Of a DNA stretch of 64,000 nt, positions 1 to 9,164 are shown piece by piece. The notes beneath the pieces were generated by a model, which was given only the letters and a program-made list of their open reading frames with translations, had not been told where the DNA came from and ran no database searches. The translations under genes and the position numbers were made by a program. How positions within the stretch are numbered: position 1 is the first letter of the stretch; each line of letters opens with the position of its first letter. Origin of the DNA: Xanthomonas chitinilytica (GTDB lineage Bacteria > Pseudomonadota > Gammaproteobacteria > Xanthomonadales > Xanthomonadaceae); the NCBI RefSeq assembly GCF_026107455.2, contig NZ_JAPCHY010000002.1:248001-312000 (forward strand), written 5' to 3'.

Positions 1-302
1 CCATGGTCGCCGGCCTGGCCGGCGGCGTCACCGTCGGCGCCTTCGACCTGGACATCCCGCCGCAGATGTACATCGCGCGCATGCACGAGACCATCGAGGT
101 CCGGCACATGCTGGTCGGCCTGTCCAAGGCGCCGGTGTTCGCCGCGATCATCGCCCTGATCGGCTGCCTGGAGGGGCTCAAGGTGGAAGGCACCGCGCAG
201 TCGGTGGGCGAGCGCACCACCTCCAGCGTGGTGCAGACCATCTCGCTGGTGATCATCCTCGACGCGCTGGCCGCGTTGTGGTTCATGCACATGGACTGGT
301 GA
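1..302 (+). CDS. mlaE: MlaE-family ABC transporter permease, C-terminal part (5' end outside window)
   Basis: The window opens inside this gene; only about the last 100 residues are visible, ending at TGA 300-302. They contain two hydrophobic segments (around KAPVFAAIIALIGC and TISLVIILDALAAL) separated by the loop VGERTTSSVVQ, which is characteristic of MlaE/YrbE permeases. The family forms the inner-membrane channel of MCE-type lipid transporters that move phospholipids between inner and outer membrane. The ATPase gene follows after one base, then an MCE-domain gene and a lipoprotein, so this is the start of an operon of that type. The family call is firm. Whether the transporter is the true Mla system or a Pqi/Ttg2-like paralogue cannot be decided from the fragment. 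Confidence 0.85.
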   Translation, partial: MVAGLAGGVTVGAFDLDIPPQMYIARMHETIEVRHMLVGLSKAPVFAAIIALIGCLEGLKVEGTAQSVGERTTSSVVQTISLVIILDALAALWFMHMDW

Positions 303-303
303 G

Positions 304-1146
304 ATGAGCGGGCAACCTTCCCCTTCCACGCCCCCGTCGCCGGCACCGGCGGTCGCCGACGGGCCGGTGATCCGGGTGCACGGTCTGGACAACCGCTTCG
401 GCAGCCAGGTGGTGCACCAGGGCCTGGACCTGGACGTGCGCCGCGGCGAGATCCTCGGCGTGGTCGGCGGCTCGGGCACCGGCAAGTCGGTGCTGATGCG
501 TTCCATCCTCGGCCTGCGCCGGCCCGACGCCGGGCAGATCGAGGTGCTGGGCGTGGACGCGCGCTCGGAAGACCCGACCACCCGCCTGCACATCGAGCGC
601 AACACCGGCGTGCTGTTCCAGGACGGCGCGTTGTTCTCCTCGCTCACCGTCGGCGAGAACGTGCAGGTGCCGCTGAAGGAACACCACGCCGAGCTGGGCG
701 ACCGCTGGCACTACGAACTGGCGCTGCTGAAGGTGAAGCTGGCCGGGTTGCAGGCCGATGCGATCAACAAGCTGCCCTCGCAGCTGTCCGGCGGCATGCG
801 CAAGCGCGCCGGGCTGGCGCGGGCGCTGGCGCTGGACCCGCCGCTGCTGTTCCTGGACGAACCCACCGCCGGGCTGGACCCGATCGGCGCGGCCGCCTTC
901 GACCGCCTGATCAAGACCCTGCAGGAAGCGCTGGGCCTGACCGTGTTCCTGATCACGCACGACCTGGACACGCTCTACGCCATCTGCGACCGCGTGGCGG
1001 TGCTGGCCGATCGCAAGGTGGTGGCCAACGCGCCGCTGGCCGAGATCGAGCGCCTGGACCACCCGTGGATACAGGAATACTTCCACGGCCCGCGCGCGAG
1101 GGCGGCGCGGGAAAGCGGGGAACGGGGAACCGGGAGAAGGGAATGA
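304..1146 (+). CDS. mlaF: MlaF-type ABC transporter ATP-binding protein
   Basis: The 280-residue protein is the ATPase of the lipid transporter. Walker A is GGSGTGKS at residues 55-62, the signature LSGGMRKRAGLARAL starts near residue 161, Walker B LLFLDEP spans about 181-187, and the switch histidine is near 219 in LITHD. LSGGMRKR followed by ARAL, and the EPTAGLDPI stretch, are typical of MlaF. A Pro/Ser/Ala-rich N-terminal extension of about 20 residues and an Arg/Glu/Gly-rich C-terminal tail of about 17 residues lie outside the ABC fold. The start ATG lies one base after the permease stop, so the two are translationally coupled. The downstream MCE gene is 186 bp away, with a REP-like palindrome in between. 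Confidence 0.93.
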   Translation: MSGQPSPSTPPSPAPAVADGPVIRVHGLDNRFGSQVVHQGLDLDVRRGEILGVVGGSGTGKSVLMRSILGLRRPDAGQIEVLGVDARSEDPTTRLHIERNTGVLFQDGALFSSLTVGENVQVPLKEHHAELGDRWHYELALLKVKLAGLQADAINKLPSQLSGGMRKRAGLARALALDPPLLFLDEPTAGLDPIGAAAFDRLIKTLQEALGLTVFLITHDLDTLYAICDRVAVLADRKVVANAPLAEIERLDHPWIQEYFHGPRARAARESGERGTGRRE

Positions 1147-1215
1147 ACCATCTTCATTGCCCCGCTTTCACCGCACTGGTGGAATGCTCCGAGCGCCCGC
1201 CCCGCAACCGCAGAC

Positions 1216-1284
1216 GCAGGAGCGAGGTGAGTCGCGACCGGGCTTTCCCGGGAAAGCTTCAGTCGCGACTCACCTCGCTCCTGC
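1216..1284. repeat. REP-like perfect inverted repeat
   Basis: Two 23-bp arms, 1216-1238 and 1262-1284, are exact reverse complements. The 23-bp centre carries its own 16-bp palindrome (GCTTTCCCGGGAAAGC, 1242-1257). A transcript through it would fold into a hairpin of almost 70 nt. It separates mlaF from mlaD within an otherwise tight operon. Arms rich in GGAGCGA and GAGTCGCGAC resemble the dispersed intergenic repeats common in Xanthomonadaceae genomes; that comparison is from memory of the group. No second copy is seen in this window. Confidence 0.85.
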
Positions 1285-1332
1285 AGGAATGTGCAGTACA
1301 CACCTCCCTTATCCCTTCCCCACCGTGACCCC

Positions 1333-2259
1333 ATGGAAACCAAAGCCAACTACGTGCTGATCGGGGTATTCACCCTCGTGGTGTCGCTGGCGCTGCTGAT
1401 GTTCGGGCTGTGGGCGGCCAAGTACTCCTCCGACCGCACCTGGCAGGAGTACCGCGTGGTGTTCCGCGAGGCGGTCACCGGCCTGTCGGTCGGCAGCCCG
1501 GTGCAGTACAACGGCATCGCCGTGGGCTCGATCACGGAACTGACGCTGGCGCCGGACGACCCGCGCATGGTGATCGCCCGCATCCGCCTGAACTCCACCA
1601 CCCCGGTCAAGACCGACACCCGCGCCAAGCTCGCCATCACCAGCCTGACCGGCCCGTCGATCATCCAGCTCAGCGGCGGCAGCCCGCAGGCGCCGGCCCT
1701 GACCGCGGCCAGCAAGGACCCGGCGCCGATCATCCAGACCACGCCCTCGGCCCTGCAGAACATCACCGACGTGGCCAACCGCATCGTCGAGCGGCTGGAC
1801 GAAGTGCTCAGCGACCGCAACGTCGCCAGCATCTCGGCCACGCTGCAGAACCTGGAAACGATCAGCGGCGGCATGGCCGACCGCGAGGCCGGGACGCAGG
1901 CGCTGATCGCCAGCGCGCGCGACGCCGCGCGCAACCTCGACGCCACCCTCACCACCACCAACGGCACCATCAAGCGCCTGGACCAGAACCTGGTGCAGCA
2001 GCTGCCGCCGATCCTGGAAAAGCTGGAAACCACCCTGACCAAGCTCGACTCGGCCGCCGGCAACGCCGACGCGATCCTCGGCGAGAACCGCGCGGCGATC
2101 AGCAGCTTCGCCAACGACGGCCTGGCCCAGCTCGGCCCGACCCTGACCGAACTGCGCGGCCTGATCCGCGACCTGCGCCGGGTCAGCGACCGCCTGGAGA
2201 ACAACCCCGCGCGCTACCTGCTCGGTCGCGACGCTCCCAAGGAATTCGACCCCCAATGA
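1333..2259 (+). CDS. mlaD: MlaD-type MCE-domain lipid-transport substrate-binding protein
   Basis: The 308-residue protein starts at the METKANYVLIG motif; an in-frame ATG at 1291 would add residues unlike the family. One N-terminal membrane anchor (residues about 7-29, YVLIGVFTLVVSLALLMFG) precedes an MCE domain at about 36-115 with the pattern GLSVGSPVQYNGIAVG. The remaining roughly 190 residues are helical and rich in leucine heptads, as in MCE proteins that form tunnels or needles across the periplasm. It should bind lipid in the periplasm for the MlaE/MlaF exporter. Its TGA overlaps the ATG of the lipoprotein gene (ATGA, 2256-2259), which indicates coupled translation. Confidence 0.9.
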   Translation: METKANYVLIGVFTLVVSLALLMFGLWAAKYSSDRTWQEYRVVFREAVTGLSVGSPVQYNGIAVGSITELTLAPDDPRMVIARIRLNSTTPVKTDTRAKLAITSLTGPSIIQLSGGSPQAPALTAASKDPAPIIQTTPSALQNITDVANRIVERLDEVLSDRNVASISATLQNLETISGGMADREAGTQALIASARDAARNLDATLTTTNGTIKRLDQNLVQQLPPILEKLETTLTKLDSAAGNADAILGENRAAISSFANDGLAQLGPTLTELRGLIRDLRRVSDRLENNPARYLLGRDAPKEFDPQ

Positions 2260-2915
2260 GCCCTTCCCTGCGCTTCCGCCTGCTCGCTCCCCTCGCCCTG
2301 CTCGCGCTGGGCGGCTGCTCGCTGATGGCCGGCGGCAACAAGGACCCGATCACGATCTACGCGCCCGTCGTGCGCATCGCCGCCGACCCGGCGTGGCCGG
2401 CCGTGGACTGGCAGCTGGCCGTCGCCAAGCCCAGCGCGTCGCGCCTGATCGACAGCCCGCGCATCAACGTGCGGCCCACGCCCGGGGAGCTGGAGGTCTA
2501 CCGCGGCGCCACCTGGGCGCAGCCAGCGACCGACATGCTCGAGGACATCCTGCTGCGCGGCTTCGAGGACTCCAGCCGCATCGGCGCCGCGGCCCGCGTC
2601 GCCACCGGCATCCGCTCGGACTACAAGCTGACGGTGGACCTGCGCCGCTTCGAATCCGACTACCGCGGCGGCGACCAGCCCGCGGCCACCATCGAACTCA
2701 ATGCCAAGCTGATCCACAGCATGGACCAGCGCGTGGTGGCTTCGCGCACCTTCGTGCAGGCGCAACCGGCCGCCACCCCCGCCATCGCCGACGTCACCGA
2801 CGCCTTCGAGCAGGTGCTGCAACGGGTCGCCAGCGAGCTGGTCGGCTGGACCCTGCTCAGCGGCCAGGACGACCAGCTGCGTCAACGCGACGGACGCGTG
2901 CCGGCCACGCCCTGA
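2256..2915 (+). CDS. ABC-type transport auxiliary lipoprotein (PqiC/DUF330-like)
   Basis: The 219-residue precursor has a lipoprotein signal with lipobox LGGC and acylated Cys21. The mature part resembles the auxiliary lipoproteins that accompany MCE transporters (ABC-type transport auxiliary lipoprotein, PqiC-like): conserved-looking stretches are SPRINVRPTPGELEVYRGATW and the later VASRTFVQAQPA. It overlaps mlaD by four bases and is the last gene of the transporter operon. In such systems the lipoprotein is thought to sit in the outer membrane and dock the MCE protein. MlaB and MlaC genes are not present between mlaF and this gene. The 3' end overlaps the convergent alkB gene by 34 bp (2882-2915). 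Confidence 0.8.
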   Translation: MSPSLRFRLLAPLALLALGGCSLMAGGNKDPITIYAPVVRIAADPAWPAVDWQLAVAKPSASRLIDSPRINVRPTPGELEVYRGATWAQPATDMLEDILLRGFEDSSRIGAAARVATGIRSDYKLTVDLRRFESDYRGGDQPAATIELNAKLIHSMDQRVVASRTFVQAQPAATPAIADVTDAFEQVLQRVASELVGWTLLSGQDDQLRQRDGRVPATP

Positions 2916-3508
2916 CCGCCGCCGGCGGAGACCGGCGCAATCCAGCGGAAGGTGAGGTTGATGCGCTCGCCCACGGCCCGTGCGGTCTTGGGCAGGGCGT
3001 GCTGGCAATGGCGTTGGGTCTGCCCGGCCATCAGCAGCAGGTCGCCATGGGCAAGCGCGAACTCGGCCTTGCGCGACGGCTGGCGGCGGTCGCGCAGCAC
3101 GAAGCGGCGGGTCGCGCCCAGGCTGAGCGAGGCGATCACCGGCGCCGGCCCGAGTTCCGGCTCGTCGTCGCTGTGCCATCCCATGCCATCGCGTCCGTCC
3201 CGGTAGCGGTTCAGCAGCACGCTGTTGAACGTCCGCCCGGTCTCGGCCTGCAGCCGTTCGCGCAGCGGCAGCAGCGCCGGCAACCACGGATGCGGCTCGA
3301 AGCGGGTACCGGAATAGCGGTAGCGCGCCTGCGGATCGCCCATCCAGCAGCTCAGCCGTGGCGAATCGACCTCGCGCCCGAAGATCCGGATACGGTGAAT
3401 TTCCCAGGGCACCTCGTCCAGCAACGTCCGCAACAGCGCCTGCGCATCCTGGGCAGGCAACCACTGCGGGCGAAGCACGACATCGGCATCGGGCAGATCC
3501 ATTCGCAT
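2882..3508 (-). CDS. alkB: AlkB-family 2-oxoglutarate/Fe(II)-dependent DNA dioxygenase
   Basis: The 208-residue protein is expected to repair N-alkylated DNA bases by oxidative demethylation. The iron ligands are visible as HxD in GWHSDDE (H112, D114) and a distal H170 in CQHALPK. The 2-oxoglutarate-binding arginines lie in RINLTFR (R182, R188), and the NRYRDG motif precedes the HxD, as in AlkB/ALKBH2-3 proteins. Its length matches the family (about 200 residues). It is transcribed alone against the mla operon and overlaps that operon's last gene tail-to-tail. Start is ATG 3508; ATG 3502 (third residue) is equally possible. Substrate preference among alkylated bases cannot be told from the sequence. 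Confidence 0.92.
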   Translation of the reverse strand: MRMDLPDADVVLRPQWLPAQDAQALLRTLLDEVPWEIHRIRIFGREVDSPRLSCWMGDPQARYRYSGTRFEPHPWLPALLPLRERLQAETGRTFNSVLLNRYRDGRDGMGWHSDDEPELGPAPVIASLSLGATRRFVLRDRRQPSRKAEFALAHGDLLLMAGQTQRHCQHALPKTARAVGERINLTFRWIAPVSAGGGQGVAGTRPSR

Positions 3509-3685
3509 GACTCCACGCTAGCATGCGCCGCCGCGCGCGATTGCCGCCCTCGCCGCAAACTCCCAGAATGCAGGCATGTCCGTATCCCCCTGCCTGCACC
3601 GACGACCGCACGCGCCCCGGTCCCATCGCCCCTCCCCTCATCGCCACGATCCGGCCGCGTACCGCCCCCCGCACCGGAGCGGACG

Positions 3686-4984
3686 ATGAGGACGACCGGG
3701 TTGACCGAAGCGATCTGGCACCTGCGCCGGCTTGCACGCAAACTGGCCGGTGGTGGACGCAGCCTGCTGACCCGCGGAATCGCCGGCACCTGGCAACATG
3801 TCCATGCACTGGTGAGGAACCGGCGCGACGTGCAGCAACCTGCGCCGGCATTGCCTCCACCAACGGCGCCCGCGCCATCCGGATCGGAAGGGCGGGTCCT
3901 GGTGGTCGATGCCGTCATGCCCGATCCGGCACGCGACTCCGGCTCCGTCCGCCTGCTGGAAATGCTGCAGCTGCTGGTCGACCTGGATTGGCAGGTAAGC
4001 TTCATGCCGGACAGCGGGAGGACCACGCCGGAGGAGAAAGCCAGGCTGGCCCGCATCGGCGTGGAGACCATCGGCGTGGCCGGCAGCGCCAGCCTGCCCC
4101 ACTGGCTGCGCTCGCATGCCTCCCGGCTCCATGCCGCCATTCTGTGCCGCCATCCGGTCGCGCGGATGCAGCTGCCGCTGATCCGTGCGCTGGCACCGGA
4201 TGCGCGCATCATCTTCGATACCGTCGACCTGCATTTCCTGCGCGAATCGCGTGAAGCCGAAGCCGCAGGCGACCGGCGCCTGCACGCCGCCGCCGAGCGC
4301 ACCCGCCGGACGGAACTGTCGTTGATGGCGCGCAGCGACGTGACCCTGGTGGTCAGCCCGATCGAGCAGGAACTGCTTTCCCGGCTTGCTCCCGGCATCG
4401 GGGTGGAGATCGTCTCCAACATCCATCACGTGCAGGCGCGCACGCTGGGCCATGCCGAACGGGCGGATCTGTTGTTCGTCGGCGGATTCGGCCACCCACC
4501 CAACCGCGATGCCGCCTATTGGCTGGTCACCACGATCTTCCCGCGCATCCGCGAACGGCTCCCCGACATCCGGCTGCATCTGGTCGGCAGCATCCCCGAC
4601 CAGGACCGGCAGCAACTGCAATCGCCCGGTGTGCTGGTCCACGGCCGGGTGGAATCACTGGAGCCATTGCTGTCCCAATGCCGGATCGCGGTGGCACCGC
4701 TGCGCGTGGGTGCCGGCGTCAAGGGAAAGGTCAACACCGCGATGAGCCACGGCCTTCCGGTGGTGATGACCGCCATCGCCGCCGAGGGTATGTTCATCGA
4801 GGACGGGCGCGACGCGCTGCTGGCCGACGACGCACAATCCTTCGCCGACGCCTGCGTGCGGCTGTACCAGGACGCGGCATTGTGGGAATCGCTGTCGGTC
4901 AACGGCCAGCGGAACGTGCAGGAGCATTTCTCGGCGGACAATGCCAAAAGCACCCTGCAACGGATATTGCCCGATTCCCGCTAG
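3686..4984 (+). CDS. GT4-type (GT-B fold) glycosyltransferase
   Basis: The 432-residue protein has the C-terminal half of a family 4 glycosyltransferase: LLFVGGFGHPPNRDA begins the nucleotide-binding domain, followed by LHLVGSIPD, the linker VLVHGRVESLEPLLSQCRIAVAPL, and the GVKGKVNTAMSHGLPVV segment that corresponds to the nucleotide-sugar binding site. The N-terminal domain carries DPARDSGSVRLLEMLQLL, typical of glycan-synthesis GT4 enzymes. The first 65 residues are basic and then Pro/Ala-rich, without a clear fold. The ATG at 3686 is the first good start after alkB; the open frame continues upstream without similarity. It stands alone, and donor and acceptor are unknown. It could serve the polysaccharide pathway encoded further along. 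Confidence 0.82.
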   Translation: MRTTGLTEAIWHLRRLARKLAGGGRSLLTRGIAGTWQHVHALVRNRRDVQQPAPALPPPTAPAPSGSEGRVLVVDAVMPDPARDSGSVRLLEMLQLLVDLDWQVSFMPDSGRTTPEEKARLARIGVETIGVAGSASLPHWLRSHASRLHAAILCRHPVARMQLPLIRALAPDARIIFDTVDLHFLRESREAEAAGDRRLHAAAERTRRTELSLMARSDVTLVVSPIEQELLSRLAPGIGVEIVSNIHHVQARTLGHAERADLLFVGGFGHPPNRDAAYWLVTTIFPRIRERLPDIRLHLVGSIPDQDRQQLQSPGVLVHGRVESLEPLLSQCRIAVAPLRVGAGVKGKVNTAMSHGLPVVMTAIAAEGMFIEDGRDALLADDAQSFADACVRLYQDAALWESLSVNGQRNVQEHFSADNAKSTLQRILPDSR

Positions 4985-5178
4985 CGCCGGTCGCCGCGCC
5001 CATGGGCTGCCCGCAGCAGCTTGCCAAGGCCTCATGCCCTGGAACGAGCCACGGGCTTGCCTTCACAGACCGAAGGGCAAACCCGTGACTGGATTCATGT
5101 CGCGCCATCTGCCGGGACTCCCCAGCTCCAGCAGCGATGACGCGCTGCACTCTCCCACGGCATGGCCGCGGGTGTCTC

Positions 5179-7581
5179 TCAGGGCATGACTTCCCATGCC
5201 TGGCTGGCCACCTTGCCGACGGTCTGGGACAGGCCGTAGTTTCCGGAGTACCAAACATTGTTGGATCCGGATGCGGTATTCCGCCAGAAGATGTCGGCCA
5301 GCCCATCGCCGTTGTAGTCGCCGACACTCACCACACGCCAGTTCTGGTTGGCGATTTTGCTCATCGCCATTTGCGTATCGTAGTTGCCTGAGAGCCAAAT
5401 CGTATTCGCGCCAGAAGCGGTATTGCGCCACAGGACGTCGTCGCGACCGTCTCCATTGAAATCACCGACCCCGACGATTTTCCAGTCCAGACTGGAGATG
5501 CGCTTCTGCGGCTGCTGCATCGCATAGTTGCCGGAGAGCCAGATCGTGTTTGCACCAGTGCTGGCGTTCCGCCAGATGACGTCATCGCGGCCGTCGCCGT
5601 TGAAGTCGCCGACGCCCACGACCATCCAGTTCAGATTGGAAATGCGTGTCAGCGATTTGCGGGCAGCATAGCTGCCTGACGGCCAGACGATATTTGAGCC
5701 GGTAGCGAAATTGCGCCAGAGGATATCGTCACGTCCATCACCATCGAAATCGCCAACGCCCACGACCTTCCAATTGGAGTCGGCGATGGAGGAAAGCGAT
5801 TTGCGGGAAGCATAGTTGCCAGCTGGCCAGACGATGTTCGCACCGGTGGCGAAGTTGCGCCAGAGAATGTCGGAAGCACCATCGCGATCGAAATCGCCGA
5901 CTCCCACCACCCGCCACTCCTGGCTGGAGATGCCGTTGGTCGCCCGCCGGTTGTTGGTGTCGGCCGCGAGCCAGATGATGTTGGCGCCCGAGCCGAAATT
6001 CCGCCAAAGCACGTCATCGCGCCCGTCCTTGTTGTAATCGCCCGATTTCCCGGTCGAAAACGACATCATGGTATTGCGGAAAGCGGATACGGCGGGGACG
6101 GTCTGCCTGAGCGTGCGCGAATTGTCCGCCTGGTTGGCGACGCCACACGCATACCCCTTGCAGGACTTCACGTCGGGGTTGGAGAAGATCCGGATGCCGG
6201 TCTGTCCGCTGTCGCCATAGGCCATCACCGTATAGAAGTTGCCTTGGCTGGCATTGGCCTTGTAACCATAGGAATACGAATAACGGCCGGTTCCACCTGC
6301 ATTCTCGACATCGTGTGCGAGCCCGAGGTTGTGGCCGACCTCATGCGCCAGCGTCTCATCGCTGCAGAAATAGATGGTCGACCCGACCTGAACCGAGCCA
6401 TCGCTGACCACCGAGAAGCCATAACCGGCCGAACCCTGGGTGATCTCGCTGCCACCGCCACCGAGAAGCCAGGCAACGCCACAGCCGCCATGCACGGACC
6501 GGTCATAGTGCCGCACCAGGCTCACCAGATCCGCACCATAGCGGTCGCGTGCGGAGTGCAACGCCGCCAGCCCTGCCACCGGACCATTGCTGCCCTGGCC
6601 GCGGCCGGTGAGATCGTCCAATGCCATGTTGTTGCTGGTGCCATCGGGGTAATTGACCTCGATCGAGGCGACCATGCGCATCGTCGCATTGACCTTGCTG
6701 TTGACCAGGGCCTGGTTGGCAACAGCCACCAGGTAGCTCAGGCGGGTACGTGCCACGGATTCGCTCCCCTGCGCTGTGCGGAACCCCGTCGTATACCCGA
6801 TCAGCAGGTCGATCGTGTTCTGTGGCGTGGCGGCAGCGGCAGCCGCGGCAGCCATGGGAGGGACAACGGCTGCCGGGGCCGCATCGTAGGCGCTTCCCGC
6901 GGACGTGTCGGATTCGGCGCTGACGGCATCCATCACCTGCCCCACCATCTGCTCGACCATCATGCCGTCCTCGGCATCCGCATCGATCGGAGGCGGCAAC
7001 AGCCCGTCGTTCCCTTCCGGGACGGCGGGCTTGAAGCGATTCGGATCGCCCTCCATCAAGTATGTCCTGCCGTCACGCGTGGCGATCTGCAGGGGCATGC
7101 CGGTGGCCTGGGGGATCGAACCGAAAACAGCATCCGGACCGAAGGTGATGACGGCCTCCTGGGAAAGATCACCATCGGCGGCCCGGCCTACCCAGGTCCA
7201 GTTTCCGTCCTGCTGTTCTTCGTGACGCTCGTAGCGCAACCGGATCCGGTCGCCATTGGGCGCCGGCACGACCAGTTCGTCGCCATGCATGGCCGCGAAA
7301 GCGTGCGCTTCGCTCAACTGGACAGGATGGAGGGTGTAGGCGCCATCCCCGCCCCGCACCGGAGCGGCGGCGTATTCCAGCAACACGCCATTATCGGGAA
7401 GTCCGGCGATGGAATTGCCCGGCACCCTTTTCACCGACTCCATCGGAACCGTAGCGGCATCAGACAGTTGCGTATCGGAAGCGGGTGCGGAGGCCCTGTC
7501 CATATCCTGGAACGACTGGGCGCAACCTGCCAGGAACACATAAGTTACGAGCAAGGTGGAGCGAAAACGGCGGTACTTCAT
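5179..7581 (-). CDS. Secreted metzincin metalloprotease lipoprotein with FG-GAP/VCBS repeats
   Basis: The 800-residue precursor carries a lipoprotein signal (LAGC, Cys20). Residues up to about 250 look like a propeptide, with an Ala/Pro-rich linker. The catalytic domain has the metzincin zinc motif HEVGHNLGLAH (H413, E414, H417, H423), most like reprolysin-type M12B proteases. The C-terminal third holds six FG-GAP/VCBS repeats of exactly 48 residues, each with a Ca-binding-like DxNxDGxxD loop followed by W-R-N; such repeats usually form part of a beta-propeller used for binding. Start is ATG 7581; an upstream extension lacks a signal peptide. It is probably surface-attached or released and degrades proteins. 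It stands 185 bp downstream of scoB and is likely transcribed separately. Confidence 0.88.
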   Translation of the reverse strand: MKYRRFRSTLLVTYVFLAGCAQSFQDMDRASAPASDTQLSDAATVPMESVKRVPGNSIAGLPDNGVLLEYAAAPVRGGDGAYTLHPVQLSEAHAFAAMHGDELVVPAPNGDRIRLRYERHEEQQDGNWTWVGRAADGDLSQEAVITFGPDAVFGSIPQATGMPLQIATRDGRTYLMEGDPNRFKPAVPEGNDGLLPPPIDADAEDGMMVEQMVGQVMDAVSAESDTSAGSAYDAAPAAVVPPMAAAAAAAATPQNTIDLLIGYTTGFRTAQGSESVARTRLSYLVAVANQALVNSKVNATMRMVASIEVNYPDGTSNNMALDDLTGRGQGSNGPVAGLAALHSARDRYGADLVSLVRHYDRSVHGGCGVAWLLGGGGSEITQGSAGYGFSVVSDGSVQVGSTIYFCSDETLAHEVGHNLGLAHDVENAGGTGRYSYSYGYKANASQGNFYTVMAYGDSGQTGIRIFSNPDVKSCKGYACGVANQADNSRTLRQTVPAVSAFRNTMMSFSTGKSGDYNKDGRDDVLWRNFGSGANIIWLAADTNNRRATNGISSQEWRVVGVGDFDRDGASDILWRNFATGANIVWPAGNYASRKSLSSIADSNWKVVGVGDFDGDGRDDILWRNFATGSNIVWPSGSYAARKSLTRISNLNWMVVGVGDFNGDGRDDVIWRNASTGANTIWLSGNYAMQQPQKRISSLDWKIVGVGDFNGDGRDDVLWRNTASGANTIWLSGNYDTQMAMSKIANQNWRVVSVGDYNGDGLADIFWRNTASGSNNVWYSGNYGLSQTVGKVASQAWEVMP
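5188..6051. repeat. Six tandem 144-bp coding repeats (FG-GAP units)
   Basis: Equivalent positions recur at 5311, 5455, 5599, 5743, 5887 and 6031, exactly 144 bp (48 codons) apart with no indels. The units differ by point changes, but several share long identical stretches. They encode the C-terminal FG-GAP repeats of the metalloprotease. The uniform spacing suggests expansion by unequal crossing-over within the gene. Confidence 0.9.
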
Positions 7582-7766
7582 TCTGTTGGGGGCTCTCGGC
7601 AGGAGAAATGGGAATGGCTCTCCATTGGGGTTCCCTACCCGCCCGTGAAGTCCATCCGGAATGCGGCGCACACTATAGTGGCGGCGACGCGTTTACCGCG
7701 CCGCCGCCATGCCCCCTCAGCGCAATAATGTGACGCACAGCACGCTATGTGCCGGCCGCGCGTCAA

Positions 7767-8396
7767 TCAGTCAGCGAACACCACGCCGGTCTTTTCCTTC
7801 AACTCGTCTTTGCTCACGCCCGGCGCGGTCTCCACCAGCTTCAATCCGCTGTCGGTGACGTCGAACACCGCCAGGTCGGTGATGATCCGGTCGACCACGC
7901 CCACGCCGGTCAGCGGCAGCGTGCATTCGGGCAGGATCTTGTGCTCGCCGTTCTTGGCGGTGTGCTCCATCAGCACCACCACGCGCTGCACCCCGGCCAC
8001 CAGGTCCATCGCCCCGCCCATGCCCTTGACCATCTTGCCGGGCACCATCCAGTTGGCCAGGTCGCCCTTGTCGGTCACCTGCATCGCGCCGAGGATCGCC
8101 AGGTTGATATGGCCGCCACGGATCATCGCGAAACTGTCGTGGCTGCCGAAGTAGCTGGCGCCGGCGCGCGCGGTCACCGTCTGCTTGCCGGCGTTGATCA
8201 GGTCCGCATCCACTTCGTCCTCGGTCGGGAACGGGCCGATGCCGAGCAGGCCGTTCTCCGACTGCAGCCACACGTCCACGCCCTCGGGGATGTGGTTGGC
8301 CACCAGCGTCGGCAGGCCGATGCCCAGGTTGACGTAGGCGCCGTCGGTCAGTTCGCGGGCGGCGCGCTGCGCCATTTCGTCGCGGGTCCAGGCCAT
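7767..8396 (-). CDS. scoB: 3-oxoacid CoA-transferase subunit B
   Basis: The 209-residue protein is the beta chain of a succinyl-CoA:3-ketoacid CoA-transferase (SCOT). The family pattern [13 protein letters not shown] is at the start, [15 protein letters not shown] follows, and the catalytic glutamate lies in the [10 protein letters not shown] motif. The glycine-rich [13 protein letters not shown] segment is also conserved. The enzyme exchanges CoA between succinyl-CoA and acetoacetate, feeding ketone bodies or branched acids into acetyl-CoA. Its start lies one base after the scoA stop. In Xanthomonas the equivalent pair next to xanAB has been called lpsI/lpsJ because of its position in the LPS region; a role in LPS is not implied by the sequence. 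Confidence 0.93.
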   Translation of the reverse strand: MAWTRDEMAQRAARELTDGAYVNLGIGLPTLVANHIPEGVDVWLQSENGLLGIGPFPTEDEVDADLINAGKQTVTARAGASYFGSHDSFAMIRGGHINLAILGAMQVTDKGDLANWMVPGKMVKGMGGAMDLVAGVQRVVVLMEHTAKNGEHKILPECTLPLTGVGVVDRIITDLAVFDVTDSGLKLVETAPGVSKDELKEKTGVVFAD

Positions 8397-8397
8397 C

Positions 8398-9135
8398 TCA
8401 GTTTCCTCCCTGGCGCACGGTGCGCTGCTCGATGCGTTTTTCCGGATGCGGGTTGTGGACGATGCGGTGCACGTAGATGCCCGGCAGGTGCACCTGGTCC
8501 GGATCGATGCTGCCCACCGGCACCACTTCCTCCACCTCCACGACGCACAGCCTGCCGGCCATGGCGCAGGCCGGGTTGAAGTTGCGCGCGGTCTTGCGGA
8601 ACACCAGGTTGCCGGCCTCGTCGGCCTTCCACGCCTTGACCAGCGCCACGTCGGCGCGCAACGCGGTTTCCAGCACGTAGTGCTTGCCGTCGAACTCGCG
8701 GGTTTCCTTGCCCTCGGCCACCACGGTGCCGTAGCCGGTGGCGGTGAAGAACGCCGGGATGCCGGCGCCGCCGGCACGCAGGCGCTCGGCCAGGGTGCCT
8801 TGCGGGTTGAACTCCAGCTCCAGTTCGCCGGCCAGGAACTGGCGCTCGAATTCCTTGTTCTCGCCCACGTAGGACGAAATCATCTTCTTGATCTGCCGGG
8901 TTTCCAGCAGCTGGCCGAGGCCGAAGCCATCCACCCCGGCGTTGTTGGAGATCACCGTCAGGTCCTTGACCGCGCTGTCGCGCAGCGCCGCGATCAGCGC
9001 TTCCGGGATGCCGCACAGGCCGAAGCCGCCGACCGCCAGGGTCTGGCCATCGGCCACCACTCCTGACAGTGCCTCGCGGGCATCGGCAAACAACTTGCCG
9101 CGCCGCGCGCCGTTTGAAGGAAGGGAATCGCTCAT
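8398..9135 (-). CDS. scoA: 3-oxoacid CoA-transferase subunit A
   Basis: The 245-residue alpha chain of the SCOT-type CoA-transferase shows the family motifs [23 protein letters not shown], and the [19 protein letters not shown] segment, followed by [10 protein letters not shown]. The acyl-CoA-transferase needs both chains. scoA and scoB are separated by a single base, so they form one transcription unit reading away from xanA. Start ATG 9135 gives MSDSLPSN; the upstream frame lacks family similarity. A TAGAAT -10-like box lies on the minus strand at 9165-9170. Length is typical (about 230-245). Confidence 0.93.
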   Translation of the reverse strand: MSDSLPSNGARRGKLFADAREALSGVVADGQTLAVGGFGLCGIPEALIAALRDSAVKDLTVISNNAGVDGFGLGQLLETRQIKKMISSYVGENKEFERQFLAGELELEFNPQGTLAERLRAGGAGIPAFFTATGYGTVVAEGKETREFDGKHYVLETALRADVALVKAWKADEAGNLVFRKTARNFNPACAMAGRLCVVEVEEVVPVGSIDPDQVHLPGIYVHRIVHNPHPEKRIEQRTVRQGGN

Positions 9136-9164
9136 CGACCTGACTCGTGTGAAAGGTTGCCCGC

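Noticed and set aside
1291-1332. Upstream ATG as mlaD start
   Set aside because: It adds residues rich in Pro, Leu and His that precede the conserved METKANY start and lie just after the REP hairpin.
5188-6051. Regular repeats as a CRISPR array
   Set aside because: The units are 144 bp, coding in frame throughout, and lack short spacers.
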